DNA of 64,000 bases from Calothrix sp. FI2-JRJ7 (GCA_019359675.1 JAHHGX010000091.1:310001-374000), one strand, 5' to 3'. Shown: positions 7,975-16,823, counted from the stretch's first letter. The notes: generated by a model from the sequence alone, not told the origin. Translations and numbers: made by a program.

Positions 7975-10662
7975 TTACTCTACGACTTCGTTAACAGGGA
8001 ACCTGTCTATTAACTGTACGGCACGACGCGCATTACTATATAACGCTTGCGATAAGTATGGCACATGAGGAATTTGTGAGAGTAAATCAAGCGTTCGGCG
8101 CAAAATTCTGACTACATCACCTTCATCCAAAGTTGTGTTTTCGCACAATGAAACCCATTCGGCGCCTAGTGCCCATTGTTCAACTAAAGCAATAATATTG
8201 ATATAGCGGTTTTCTAAACCAACAGGTAAGGCAACACCATGACGATACTGTACTTTAAGCAGCGAACGCCGGATATTTCGCAACCGCGACCAAGCATCAT
8301 CAATTTCTTGTGAAAGGTCGTAACGCACAAAGCTATCGGGACGAGGGGTTTCTGTTACTAACGCTGCAACTGTTGCCGCTAAAAAGTGAGGGTCGAGGTT
8401 GTCGAGTTCCCCACTATGAAGCGCTAAACCTAACCATAATTCGTTTTCACCGCGAATTGCTGCTGCGATTTGACCAAGCTGAGTAGGAAGCAAATTATCA
8501 AGACATTGGAAATGCTGCAAAATATCAATTAAATTGACAAACTCTTCCCAGTGCCGCTGCGATTGCTGTTCGACAGCTGTTTGCAACTCTTCAAGTTCTG
8601 TAGCTATTTCTGTTAAACGGTTTTTGCGTTTAAATATAGCAGAAACGTTACCCGACTGATGCAGAGGATGTGCTTCGATTTGCGCTTGAACTGCTGCAAC
8701 ACGAGCAAGCTGTTCTCTAACTTCTGGTGCTATATGTAAAGACGGGTCTGGTTCTGGTATTTGTGAAGTTAAAACTACTGTACTACCATCTCCTCGCCAG
8801 GTTTGTCCAGGTTTAATCGCTAACTCAGGGGGTGGAATTAAATCGGGTGGAATATCAATACGTGGCAGTTCGCCATATAAATCAACGACATCTGCCGTTG
8901 TTGCTACATACCAACGATTATCGCGTCCTAAACAAACTAAATAAGGCGACGCTCCAGACGCACCTGCTGATTTAGCTACAATTGTTGCGATAACTGGCGT
9001 CGAAACAACTATATTTTTACCTTTTAAACTAACTAAGGTACCTGACATGGCAAAACCAAGCATCATTCCGATTTCTTCTTGCCGGGTTATAACTGCTTGT
9101 TCTTGTAAGGTTTTCAATAGTTGCTTTTCTGCTTTCAACCGTTGCCGCAATTTTTCATATACAGCAATTTCATTTTCACCAACAGCATCGATTTGCGCTT
9201 GAGTTTCTTCGAGTTGGCGCCGTAATTCGTCGATATACTCGTACTGGGGTCGCAGATGCAGGTTCGCTAAATATTGCCCAAAGCTTCGCTCGATAAGTTC
9301 TTTTGCTTGGTCAAGGGTATGGGTCTGTAACAAATTTAGAACCATGCCATAGCTAGGAGAAAACTGGCTAACTAATGGGTCGGGTTGCGATGTTCCTAAA
9401 TATGCTGCTTCTTTGGCGCCTTCAAATGGCGTTTGTAATGTTACCACATGACCTTGCTCATCCATGCCTCGGCGCCCAGCACGTCCTGCCATTTGCAGAA
9501 ATTCCGAAGCATTCAGCAAACGGTGTCCAGTATCGGTACGTTTCGAGAGGCTAGAAATGACTGTTGTACGTGCTGGCATATTTATACCAGCAGCTAAAGT
9601 TTCTGTAGCAAAGACAACTTTGATTAAGCCTTGCTGGAAAAGCTCTTCAACTAATACCTTCCACGCTGGAAGAATACCCGCATGGTGCGCTGCAATACCT
9701 CGGTAAAGTGGAGCAATTTGTCCAGAACGACCTGCATCGGGGTTACGGTTTAAGAAATCGTCGATTTGTACTCGCAGTTGATATGCTTCATCTGGGTTAA
9801 CAAGCCAAATATCTCCAACTTCTGCGACAGCTTTATCACAACCGCGACGGCTGAAAATAAAATAAATTGCTGGCAACATGTCGCGAGAAGAAAGTTGACT
9901 GAGAGTAAAAGCAATACTTGGCGCCTCGGGTCTACCGTTTCTACCCTTGTCACCGTCGCTTCTACGCTTTTTCTTTTGCATCAACCTAGGATTTATTTTA
10001 TTTCCGCTGTCGTTCAGAAGGGGAAATAAACCTTTTGTATTGCCGAAATGAAATTGTAGAGGAACGGGACGGAAATCAGAGTAAATTAAGTCAGTAGGCC
10101 CGTGAACTTGGTTTAGCCAGTCGGTAAGCTGGTCACTGTTGGCTACAGTTGCTGACAAAGCAACTAACTGAACTTCTCTTGGACAATAAATAATCGATTC
10201 TTCCCATACTGTACCTCGCTGGCGGTCGTTCATGTAGTGGCACTCGTCGAGTACTACCGCATCTACGTCTACCAATGAAATACCAACTTGCCCAATCGGA
10301 GTCCCGTACAGCATGTTGCGGAAAATTTCTGTGGTCATCACTAAAATAGGCGCCTCACGGTTTATTGAGGCATCACCTGTTAAAAGCCCTACTTGGTCGT
10401 GACCAAACTTCTCACGAAAATCACGTAGTTTTTGATTTGATAGCGCTTTCAGAGGTGTAGTATAAAATACTCGTTTACCTCGTGCGAGCGCCCGATAAAT
10501 AGCATACTCTCCAATTAGGGTTTTGCCAGACCCTGTAGGAGCGCAGACAACGACAGAACTTCCAGCATTGAGAGAAGCGATGGCATCAAGCTGGAACGTG
10601 TCTAGTTCAAAAGGAAATATGACTTTTGGGTCAACTTCTTGGGAAGGCGCAGTATAATTCAC
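7975..10662 (-). CDS. Ski2/Mtr4-like DExH-box RNA helicase
   Basis: 895 residues. Superfamily 2 helicase motifs are all visible: Walker A APTGSGKT (41-48), TTPLKALSNQK (Ia), DECHYM (139-144, motif II), LSATVANS (III), and FATETLAAGINMPAR and QMAGRAGRRGMDEQG (V-VI, to about 403). A long C-terminal region (about 440-895) with coiled-coil stretches resembles the arch and DSHCT parts of Ski2/Mtr4 proteins. Eukaryotic relatives feed RNA to the exosome; cyanobacterial members are probable RNA helicases whose targets are not settled. It is the first gene of a leftward set with the kinase. The start ATG is at 10662 with A-rich DNA upstream and no strong ribosome site. Confidence 0.93.
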   Translation of the reverse strand: MNYTAPSQEVDPKVIFPFELDTFQLDAIASLNAGSSVVVCAPTGSGKTLIGEYAIYRALARGKRVFYTTPLKALSNQKLRDFREKFGHDQVGLLTGDASINREAPILVMTTEIFRNMLYGTPIGQVGISLVDVDAVVLDECHYMNDRQRGTVWEESIIYCPREVQLVALSATVANSDQLTDWLNQVHGPTDLIYSDFRPVPLQFHFGNTKGLFPLLNDSGNKINPRLMQKKKRRSDGDKGRNGRPEAPSIAFTLSQLSSRDMLPAIYFIFSRRGCDKAVAEVGDIWLVNPDEAYQLRVQIDDFLNRNPDAGRSGQIAPLYRGIAAHHAGILPAWKVLVEELFQQGLIKVVFATETLAAGINMPARTTVISSLSKRTDTGHRLLNASEFLQMAGRAGRRGMDEQGHVVTLQTPFEGAKEAAYLGTSQPDPLVSQFSPSYGMVLNLLQTHTLDQAKELIERSFGQYLANLHLRPQYEYIDELRRQLEETQAQIDAVGENEIAVYEKLRQRLKAEKQLLKTLQEQAVITRQEEIGMMLGFAMSGTLVSLKGKNIVVSTPVIATIVAKSAGASGASPYLVCLGRDNRWYVATTADVVDLYGELPRIDIPPDLIPPPELAIKPGQTWRGDGSTVVLTSQIPEPDPSLHIAPEVREQLARVAAVQAQIEAHPLHQSGNVSAIFKRKNRLTEIATELEELQTAVEQQSQRHWEEFVNLIDILQHFQCLDNLLPTQLGQIAAAIRGENELWLGLALHSGELDNLDPHFLAATVAALVTETPRPDSFVRYDLSQEIDDAWSRLRNIRRSLLKVQYRHGVALPVGLENRYINIIALVEQWALGAEWVSLCENTTLDEGDVVRILRRTLDLLSQIPHVPYLSQALYSNARRAVQLIDRFPVNEVVE

Positions 10663-10878
10663 GAATGAAAATTACAACCAGATTTATATATATAGTATTT
10701 CAACAATCACCGTAAGAGGCATACACACCAACCTAGCCGTAACAGTTCAACCTTTTCACGGATGACTTTTGTATTTTTTCAGATACAGACTGCAATTATA
10801 TCTAATTATTATATTATTTGCTATTAAATCATCACGCTTACGAAATAATTTTTAACTCAGAGGGGAAAGGCGAAAAAG

Positions 10879-11345
10879 TTATATCGCTTGTATTTTGGCT
10901 TGCTTGACGGGAATTTCAATTCTAAATTCAGTTCCTTTTCCTACCTGACTGTAGCAATATATTTTACCACAGTGTTGCTCAACTACTATTTGATAACAAG
11001 TACTCAAACCTAGCCCAGTCCCTTTACCAACGGGTTTAGTGGTAAAAAATGGGGCAAAAACTTTATAGGCGACTCCTTCACTCATGCCTTTACCGTTATC
11101 TTTTATACAAATTGCTACTTGCTCTTGGTGAGTGAAGTTGAGTATAAATATGGATTTGGGGATTACGGATAACTGCTTCACTCCCAACTCCATCATCAAG
11201 TATATCTATAGCGTTATTAAGGATATTCAGAAATACTTGGTTAAGTTCTCCTGGATAGCATTCTATAGAGGGAAGGTTATCATAACTCTTAACGATTTCG
11301 ATTTCAGCACGTTTGGGTTGCGTTTAATTAAAGTAAGCTTTTAGG
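10879..11345 (-). pseudogene. Sensor histidine kinase remnant (HATPase_c part)
   Basis: The lower part (10879-11199) reads IKDNGKGMSEG, APFFTTKPVGKGTGLGLST and GTEFRIEIPV, the G1, F and G2 boxes of a histidine kinase ATP-binding domain. In another frame just upstream (about 11130-11308, leftward) come YDNLPSIECYPGELNQVFLN and ILNNAIDILD, the N box region of the same domain. The two parts are separated by a frameshift near 11130-11150, and a second frame change lies near 11310. The HisKA dimerisation helix with the phospho-accepting His and any sensor domain are absent: the next gene starts at 11365 on the other strand. This is therefore the decayed 3' end of a kinase gene. Confidence 0.85.
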
Positions 11346-11364
11346 AGGCGCCGAGGTTTAATCA

Positions 11365-12132
11365 ATGAATCAATCTCTTACAGGACAAGAAGTTCGGAAG
11401 CTTTGTCGAACTGGTAAATTAACGGCGCCTACTCCAGGTTTAGCAAATGGATACACTCAAGCCAATTTAGTGATTTTGCCAGCTTCAGTCGCGTTTGACT
11501 TTTTACTGTTTTGCCACCGTAACCCAAAACCCTGTCCATTATTGGATGTTACCGAAGTTGGCAACCCCGAAGCGCGATATGTGGCGCCAATTTCAGATTT
11601 GCGAACAGATTTACCACGCTACCGAGTTTGGCACCACGGTGAAATGGTCGAAGAAGTTACTGACGTTAAGCATTTATGGCGTGATGATTTTGTTGGGTTT
11701 TTAATTGGTTGTTCGTTTTCGTTTGAAGCAGCAATGCTAAATGCCAATATTCCTGTGCGTCATATTGAAGAAGGTAAAAATGTACCGATGTATAAAACTA
11801 ACATTGCTTGTGAACGTGCGGGAATATTTTCTGGTAACTTAGTTGTTTCAATGCGTCCTTTATCACCAGCAGACGCAATAAAAAGCGTGCAAATCACTAG
11901 CCGTTTTCCTTTATCGCATGGGGCGCCCATACATTGGGGAGATGCAGCAAAAATTGGTATAAATGATATTGACAAACCTGACTTTGGTGATGCAGTTACA
12001 ATTTATGATTCAGAGGCGCCTGTGTTTTGGGCATGTGGTGTCACCCCTCAAGTTGCGCTACTGCAAGCGAAACCTGAAATAGCTATTACCCATGCACCTG
12101 GGCATATGTTTATAACTGATATAAAGGAGTAA
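11365..12132 (+). CDS. DUF1445 / D-glutamate cyclase-type hydro-lyase
   Basis: 255 residues, the usual length of the UPF0317/DUF1445 putative hydro-lyase family. Recognisable stretches are APTPGLANGYTQANLVILP, CPLLDVTEVGNPEARYVAP, DFVGFLIGCSFSFEAAMLNA, MYKTNIACERAGIFSG and ITHAPGHMFITDI at the C-terminus. The domain corresponds to the N-terminal half of eukaryotic D-glutamate cyclase (DGLUCY), which turns D-glutamate into 5-oxo-D-proline; bacterial members are mostly uncharacterised. The next gene encodes the matching C-terminal half. An AGGAGG at 11343-11348 and GAGG nearer the ATG serve as ribosome site. Cytoplasmic. Family call firm; reaction inferred from the eukaryotic fusion. Confidence 0.88.
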   Translation: MNQSLTGQEVRKLCRTGKLTAPTPGLANGYTQANLVILPASVAFDFLLFCHRNPKPCPLLDVTEVGNPEARYVAPISDLRTDLPRYRVWHHGEMVEEVTDVKHLWRDDFVGFLIGCSFSFEAAMLNANIPVRHIEEGKNVPMYKTNIACERAGIFSGNLVVSMRPLSPADAIKSVQITSRFPLSHGAPIHWGDAAKIGINDIDKPDFGDAVTIYDSEAPVFWACGVTPQVALLQAKPEIAITHAPGHMFITDIKE

Positions 12133-12158
12133 GATTTGGTACATGTATATTGATATAG

Positions 12159-12181
12159 TTTGACAACCATTGGTTGTCAAA
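12159..12181. promoter_or_regulatory. Palindromic operator-like site 1
   Basis: A perfect 23-base palindrome: 11-base arms TTTGACAACCA and TGGTTGTCAAA around a central T. It lies 27 bases after the DUF1445 stop codon. A near twin is centred exactly 38 bases downstream. The shared half-site is TTTGACAAC. This looks like a dimeric repressor site rather than a terminator because no T run follows and the copy is repeated just before a start codon. Confidence 0.7.
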
Positions 12182-12196
12182 TCTCCATATATCATT

Positions 12197-12219
12197 TTTG
12201 ACAACGAATCGTTGTCAAA
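12197..12219. promoter_or_regulatory. Palindromic operator-like site 2
   Basis: A perfect 23-base palindrome: arms TTTGACAACGA and TCGTTGTCAAA around a central A, ending 22 bases before the DUF4392 start codon. It differs from site 1 only in the innermost bases. Position just upstream of the ATG fits an operator controlling the second gene. Confidence 0.7.
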
Positions 12220-12241
12220 TTTTAGTTTTGATTAATTAAAA

Positions 12242-13201
12242 ATGCCAACTCACTTAGCACACACGCAAGAAATTCTAGAAAAAATAGCCCAATTACAAGC
12301 TATCTGCGCTCAAGATGTAGGTAGAGGTATACAAGCGCTTGTAAATATAACACAAGGTCAACTTTTAGGCGCCGCTAGTTCTATAGTTAATCATTCATCA
12401 CCACATGTAGTAATTATCACTGGATTTTTCTTGCCTCACACTAATCCACCTGTAGCTGAAACTGATGGTTTAATAGGAAGCGCGCAGTTGGCTGCAAGTT
12501 TAATATGTTTAGGTATAAAGGTAAGAATAGTTACAGACTCATATTGTTTTCCAGCAGTGAAGAGTGCTGTAGTAGCTGCTGGTGTGCTATATAGTAATAT
12601 CGAATTTGATATTGTGCCTGTAGTACCAAGCACGCATCATGAAGTGATAACTCCGATATTAGATGTTTGGAAGTGCTTGGAAACTTCAATAACGCACGTT
12701 ATTTCCATCGAGCGTCCGGGACCTGGTTATGATGGCATTATTCGCAATATGGGTGGACAAGATATTACTGCTCACACGGCGCCGTTACATCTATTATTTA
12801 ATTTACCAAACGTCATTTCTATTGGTATTGGTGATGGTGGTAATGAATTAGGGATGGGTAAGATTCCCAGAGAAGTTATTTCTAACAGTATTCGATATGG
12901 TGAGACAATTGCTTGTATGATAGCTTGCGATTATTTACTTGTTTGTGGTGTTTCTAATTGGGGTGCGGATGCTTTATTGTGCGCGCTGGCTTTATTAAAA
13001 CCCGAATGGAGAAATATTATTCAAGAACAATTAAATTCCGAACTTGAATTTCATATTCTTAAAACAGTAGTTAATAATAACTTAGCAGCCGATGGCATTA
13101 CTGGTCAAGTAACTTTAACAGTAGATAATTTACCGTGGGAATTTCATGCAGAAATATTGAATAAAATTCGCATGATTTTAGTAGGGTGTGTGACTGCTTG
13201 A
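12242..13201 (+). CDS. DUF4392 (D-glutamate cyclase C-terminal domain) protein
   Basis: 319 residues. Family-typical stretches: VVIITGFFLPHTNPPVAETD, LIGSAQLAASLICLGIKVRI, HVISIERPGPGYDGIIRNMG, ISIGIGDGGNELGMGKIP and VCGVSNWGADALLCALALL. This matches DUF4392, the C-terminal domain of mitochondrial D-glutamate cyclase. The preceding gene encodes the DUF1445 domain, so the pair reproduces the eukaryotic fusion as two genes. Conserved GDGGNE and ETD motifs suggest a metal or phosphate site, though none is proven here. The 109-base gap carries two palindromes, so this gene may have its own regulated promoter. Expected role: D-glutamate or related D-amino-acid turnover, inferred from the eukaryotic enzyme. 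Confidence 0.88.
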   Translation: MPTHLAHTQEILEKIAQLQAICAQDVGRGIQALVNITQGQLLGAASSIVNHSSPHVVIITGFFLPHTNPPVAETDGLIGSAQLAASLICLGIKVRIVTDSYCFPAVKSAVVAAGVLYSNIEFDIVPVVPSTHHEVITPILDVWKCLETSITHVISIERPGPGYDGIIRNMGGQDITAHTAPLHLLFNLPNVISIGIGDGGNELGMGKIPREVISNSIRYGETIACMIACDYLLVCGVSNWGADALLCALALLKPEWRNIIQEQLNSELEFHILKTVVNNNLAADGITGQVTLTVDNLPWEFHAEILNKIRMILVGCVTA

Positions 13202-13244
13202 AAAAACAACACTAAAAACAAAAAAATACAATAGCAGTCACGCA

Positions 13245-13326
13245 CCATTAACGTAGCCTTTGATGGTGCGTAACGGTAGATGATTGTACAATTCAGTGTT
13301 GATTTTTCGTGCCGTTACGCACCCTA
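13245..13326. repeat. GGTGCGTAACGG palindromic element, copy 1
   Basis: An element with inverted ends, GGTGCGTAACGG (from 13265) and CCGTTACGCACC (to about 13323), about 60 bases, preceded by a half-copy GCACCATTAACG. A similar element with GGTGCGTGACG and GTCACGCACC ends occurs at 60369-60433, and the interiors also align (ATTGT..AATT.AGTG). It lies between the DUF4392 stop and the MgtA fragment. Confidence 0.75.
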
Positions 13327-13491
13327 CTAAAATTTCACTTGTTCATAAAACACTCGTTTTACATTCTTGGCGCCACGAGCCAAGTTAACGCTGACGATTG
13401 CAGGCAGCAGTTGGGGAGTTAAACCGACTGCCAGCGCTAGAGAAAATAGAAAAGATTCTAGCACTGCCCGATGGATGTAGATGAAAATTTT
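13327..13491 (-). pseudogene. MgtA-type magnesium P-type ATPase fragment
   Basis: Reading leftward from 13491 to a TAG at 13329-13327, the frame contains IYIHRAVLESFLFSLA, then LAVGLTPQLLPAIVSVNLA, then RGAK. This is the transmembrane segment with the conserved LTP(Q/E)xLP motif that precedes the phosphorylation site in Mg2+-translocating P-type ATPases (MgtA/MgtB). Only about 50 of ~850 residues remain; the phosphorylated DKTGTLT site and the rest of the gene are absent. Degenerate residue after the motif (KNVKRVFYEQ) shows decay. Confidence 0.82.
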
Positions 13492-13630
13492 AATGCTAGT
13501 TGAAGTTATACAAAATTTTTATATTATACTTTTATTTTTGGCAAAATTAAAATAAATTTAATATTCTTGTTGTTGGGCAAGGATGCCCACCCCACAAGAT
13601 TTAATCTCACAAGATTTAATCCCACAATAT

Positions 13631-14497
13631 TTACTGAGTGGCAATATTTTCAAATTCTGCTAAAGACTTTGTGGCTTCTTGGCATAATATATCGTGATAT
13701 TCACCGTTACTTGCTAGTAAACCACCCCATTTGTTAATATCTTCTGTGTCATATAGCAATGTAGAATTGTCGTATCGAGTATATTTACCACCTGCTTCGG
13801 ATAATATCAATTCCGGCGCCGCGATATCCCAGTCTTTAGGCGCCGACTTTCCAGAAAGCGAAATATAAACGTCTGCTTGTTGTTCAACAATAGAGGCAAT
13901 TTTACAACCAATACTACCAACGTTTTTATGTGTTTGACAGGGTAATTTACTCAAGACGTAATCTAATGGTTTGCTACGATGCGAACGACTAACCAAAACT
14001 GTCAAAGTTTCAATGGGTTTTTGTCTTGAGACTTGCAAACGTTGAATATTACCGTCGCGTGTTTCAACGAATGTACCATTCCCAATGGTAGCATAATATA
14101 TTTTATCCTGTTCAGGTACGGCAACTAATGCTAGTACAGGGCGATGATTTTGGACTAAACCAATATGAATTGCATATTCTCCCGTTTTGTCAATAAAATC
14201 GCGCGTTCCGTCTAAGGGGTCAATTATCCATACAAGTTCTTTGTTTACTTGCTCACCTTGATAAGTTTCTTCACTAATATAACCAAAATCTTCCTTTCCT
14301 AATTTTGCTTGCAGGTTTTCAATTAGATAATTACTTACTGCAATATCTGCTGCTGTTACTGGGTCATCAGTGGAGCTATCTTTATACTGTATATCCAAAT
14401 CTTGGCGCCTGTTTCCATGATAATAGTCGCGCAAAATATCGGCGGCAGTCCAAGTAATAGGACGTGCAATTTCTAAAATTTCTTGTAGATTTTTCAT
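13631..14497 (-). CDS. cysQ: Inositol monophosphatase family / CysQ-like 3'(2'),5'-bisphosphate nucleotidase
   Basis: 288 residues. The Mg2+/Li+-dependent phosphatase fold is shown by the three metal-binding motifs: SEE (75-77), IDPLDGTRDF (92-101) and KDWDIAAPELILSEAGG near 220-236. CysQ-type enzymes recycle 3'-phosphoadenosine 5'-phosphate, a by-product of sulfate assimilation and sulfotransfer. KTGEYAIHIGLV after the second motif is typical of this branch rather than of inositol phosphatases. It follows the PfkB gene by 14 bases on the same strand. The family is certain; the CysQ subtype is likely. Confidence 0.87.
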   Translation of the reverse strand: MKNLQEILEIARPITWTAADILRDYYHGNRRQDLDIQYKDSSTDDPVTAADIAVSNYLIENLQAKLGKEDFGYISEETYQGEQVNKELVWIIDPLDGTRDFIDKTGEYAIHIGLVQNHRPVLALVAVPEQDKIYYATIGNGTFVETRDGNIQRLQVSRQKPIETLTVLVSRSHRSKPLDYVLSKLPCQTHKNVGSIGCKIASIVEQQADVYISLSGKSAPKDWDIAAPELILSEAGGKYTRYDNSTLLYDTEDINKWGGLLASNGEYHDILCQEATKSLAEFENIATQ

Positions 14498-14511
14498 TTA
14501 TTTGAATATTC

Positions 14512-15384
14512 CTATTCTAGCCAACGACGTGTGCCGAAATATTGACACGAACGAGCAGCAACTTTTGCACTACAACGTATAGCCTCAGCAAAATCATGCT
14601 GGAGAATATAGTAACAAAAAGCACCGTGAAAAATATCTCCCGCTCCTAGAGTATCAGTTGGTTGAATACTTGGAACATTTATAGTCAAAATTTCTTTTTT
14701 GCCCATGCAGCAAATAGGCTGTTCACCGTGTGTAATGGCAATATTAGGTATCCCCATCTGGTCTAGATAAGCAAATGTATCTTGTTCGGTGCGACAATTA
14801 GGAGGATGAAAGTTGGCAGAGCAGATGGCGAAGTCAACGAAGGGTAAGATTTTCTCAAAGCCGGGTTTCCAACTTCCACCGTCGATAACTACTGGGATAT
14901 TTCTGGCTTTGGCAAGTTGGGCAATATGGTAGCTGACTTCTATCTGATGTCCGTCGATAAAAATTATATCTGTATATTTGAGATATTCAAGAAGATTTTT
15001 TGAGATTGCTTGAGGACTAACCTGAGTTTTGAGGGCATTTATAGATATAACTGCTCTTTCACCTGTGGTTTGGGTGACAATGATTGATGATACTGGGGGA
15101 GGGTTTTGGAATGATGCTTCTAAGTCGGTGATTGTAACTTGGTATTTTTCTAAGTCGGTACGAATTAATTGCGTCATTGGATGCGAACCAAGTACACCTA
15201 GTAATTCCGCTTTACCTCCAAGATGATTAAATGCTACTGCTGCGTTAGTCGCTGGGCCACCTGCTGCCACCGTATAATCTGAAGCTACAAGTTTTTGGTT
15301 GTTTTGGGGTGGTGATGAGGCAAGGTAAATTAAGTCTAAGGTGATTAAACCGACGAATAATCCGTAATATTGGTTATTGTCCAT
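14512..15384 (-). CDS. PfkB-family sugar or nucleoside kinase
   Basis: 290 residues. Signatures: GGPATNAAVAFNHLGG near 41-56 (substrate side) and DTLGAGDIFHGAF near 247 (PfkB signature 2 with the catalytic Asp in GAGD). The fold is a ribokinase-like kinase that transfers phosphate from ATP to a sugar hydroxyl. The sugar cannot be deduced. The first ~15 residues (NNQYYGLFVGLITLDLIY) match the family's opening strand. It is 14 bases upstream of the CysQ-like gene on the same strand, probably one transcript, and divergent from rsmI with only 32 bases between the start codons, so promoters must be very close or overlap. Confidence 0.9.
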   Translation of the reverse strand: MDNNQYYGLFVGLITLDLIYLASSPPQNNQKLVASDYTVAAGGPATNAAVAFNHLGGKAELLGVLGSHPMTQLIRTDLEKYQVTITDLEASFQNPPPVSSIIVTQTTGERAVISINALKTQVSPQAISKNLLEYLKYTDIIFIDGHQIEVSYHIAQLAKARNIPVVIDGGSWKPGFEKILPFVDFAICSANFHPPNCRTEQDTFAYLDQMGIPNIAITHGEQPICCMGKKEILTINVPSIQPTDTLGAGDIFHGAFCYYILQHDFAEAIRCSAKVAARSCQYFGTRRWLE

Positions 15385-15416
15385 TACCTAATTCCTTATT
15401 TTGTAATTCTTAATTC

Positions 15417-16250
15417 ATGACATCAGGAACACTTTACGTTGTTGGTACACCGATTGGTAATCTAGAAGATATGACTTTTCGCGCGGTACAAACTTTACAA
15501 AATGCTGATTTAATAGCAGCAGAAGATACACGTCATACAGGCAAGCTACTTCAGCATTTTCAAATCAATACTCCACAAGTTAGTTACCATGAGCATAATC
15601 GCAGTACTCGAATTCCCGAATTATTACAAAAGCTAATTGATGGTAGTACTATTGCATTGGTTAGTGATGCGGGGATGCCAGGTATTTCTGACCCTGGATA
15701 TGAATTAGTTAAAGCTTGTATTGATTCTGATATAAAAGTAGTCCCAATTCCAGGCGCCAGTGCGGTAATTACAGCTTTGAGTGCAGGTGGTTTGCCTACA
15801 GATAAATTTGTATTCGAGGGATTTTTACCACCGAAAACGAATCAAAGGCGCCAACGCTTGGAATTTCTTCTTAAAGAATCTCGAACTATTATTTTCTATG
15901 AATCGCCACATCGTTTGCGTGCGAGTTTACAAGACTTAGCAGAAGTAATGGGACAAGGGCGCCAAATCGTTCTCGCACGGGAGTTAACAAAATATTATGA
16001 GGAATTTTGGCGTGGAACAGTTGAAGAAGCTTGTCGTCACTACAAGTTACGCGAACCACAAGGAGAATATACTATCCTGGTGGGAGGTGTAACGAATGAA
16101 ACCGAGCTTTCTGAAAGTCAAATTAAGGCAGAACTAGAAAAAATGATTAGTCAAGGAATCGCACGCTCGCAAGCAAGTCGCGAAATCGCACTTTTAACTT
16201 CGCTCCCTCGTCGCTATATATACCAATTAGCCTTAGAAATCGAAGATTAG
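15417..16250 (+). CDS. rsmI: 16S rRNA (cytidine(1402)-2'-O)-methyltransferase RsmI
   Basis: 277 residues, normal length. It methylates the 2'-hydroxyl of C1402 in the decoding centre of 16S rRNA using S-adenosylmethionine. The tetrapyrrole-methylase fold is evident: LYVVGTPIGNLEDMTFRA at the N-terminus, AAEDTRHTGKLL, ALVSDAGMPGISDPG, VVPIPGASAVITALSAGG, then FEGFLPPK and IIFYESPHRL. The C-terminal extension (LTSLPRRYIYQLALEI) is the RsmI helix-turn-helix-like tail. The start ATG follows TTAATTC with no good Shine-Dalgarno site. Cytoplasmic. Confidence 0.96.
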   Translation: MTSGTLYVVGTPIGNLEDMTFRAVQTLQNADLIAAEDTRHTGKLLQHFQINTPQVSYHEHNRSTRIPELLQKLIDGSTIALVSDAGMPGISDPGYELVKACIDSDIKVVPIPGASAVITALSAGGLPTDKFVFEGFLPPKTNQRRQRLEFLLKESRTIIFYESPHRLRASLQDLAEVMGQGRQIVLARELTKYYEEFWRGTVEEACRHYKLREPQGEYTILVGGVTNETELSESQIKAELEKMISQGIARSQASREIALLTSLPRRYIYQLALEIED

Positions 16251-16546
16251 ATCAATCATAGTAACTTTTAATAACACAAATTCTAAAGAAAATCTTAAAT
16301 GTTACGGAATATTATTATTTTGATGCCAGTCTAATAACAATAATAATTTGATACAAGCTAGTGTCAAGCACTTAGATGATTCTGGCTGTATACCCTATAA
16401 ATAAGTTCTGTGGGACGTTTGTCCTATAGCGTCAGTCTTTTATCAAAGAGCTTGGCGCTAATTTTTAGGGAAGACAAAGGTAAAGAGCGGTGCAAGCTGT
16501 CCAAAATATGTTCATCCTTCGTTAATTATTTACAGTTTAAAAATTA

Positions 16547-16795
16547 ATGAGTGTTATTCAAGTAGTTTCTCAGTATATAGCGTACAAATTTCCTTGGTGG
16601 GGAGTTTGTCATTTAAAATTTGACGTTATACAAAACAACATTTCTATTCACTGCCTAACTCCTGAATGTCGAGCAGCAATACTTAGAGACGCTGAACGAC
16701 TAGCTTACTTAGACATAGGCGTAGAAAAGTTTGTAATTGTTTATCCTGGGTATAGCGATATTACTATTCCGCACATACCACGCAAAACTGCTTAA
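16547..16795 (+). CDS. Small hypothetical protein
   Basis: 82 residues beginning MSVIQVVSQYIAYKFPWWG and ending DITIPHIPRKTA. It has an alternating hydrophobic pattern consistent with a small alpha/beta protein and no signal peptide. I do not recognise the family. Support for a real gene comes from an in-frame ATG preceded by a 300-base non-coding stretch and a textbook terminator 5 bases after the stop. No strong ribosome site is seen. Confidence 0.55.
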   Translation: MSVIQVVSQYIAYKFPWWGVCHLKFDVIQNNISIHCLTPECRAAILRDAERLAYLDIGVEKFVIVYPGYSDITIPHIPRKTA

Positions 16796-16800
16796 TAAGA

Positions 16801-16823
16801 AAAAAGGGAAAACCCCCTTTTTT
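16801..16823 (+). terminator. Intrinsic terminator
   Basis: Stem AAAAAGGG / CCCTTTTT with a short A/C loop, followed by a T-rich tail, 5 bases after the stop of the small hypothetical gene. Because the A run precedes the stem it could work from both sides. Confidence 0.85.

Noticed and set aside
12133-12241. Palindromes at 12159 and 12197 considered as terminators
   Set aside because: No T run follows either one and the second ends 22 bases before a start codon; an operator role fits better.
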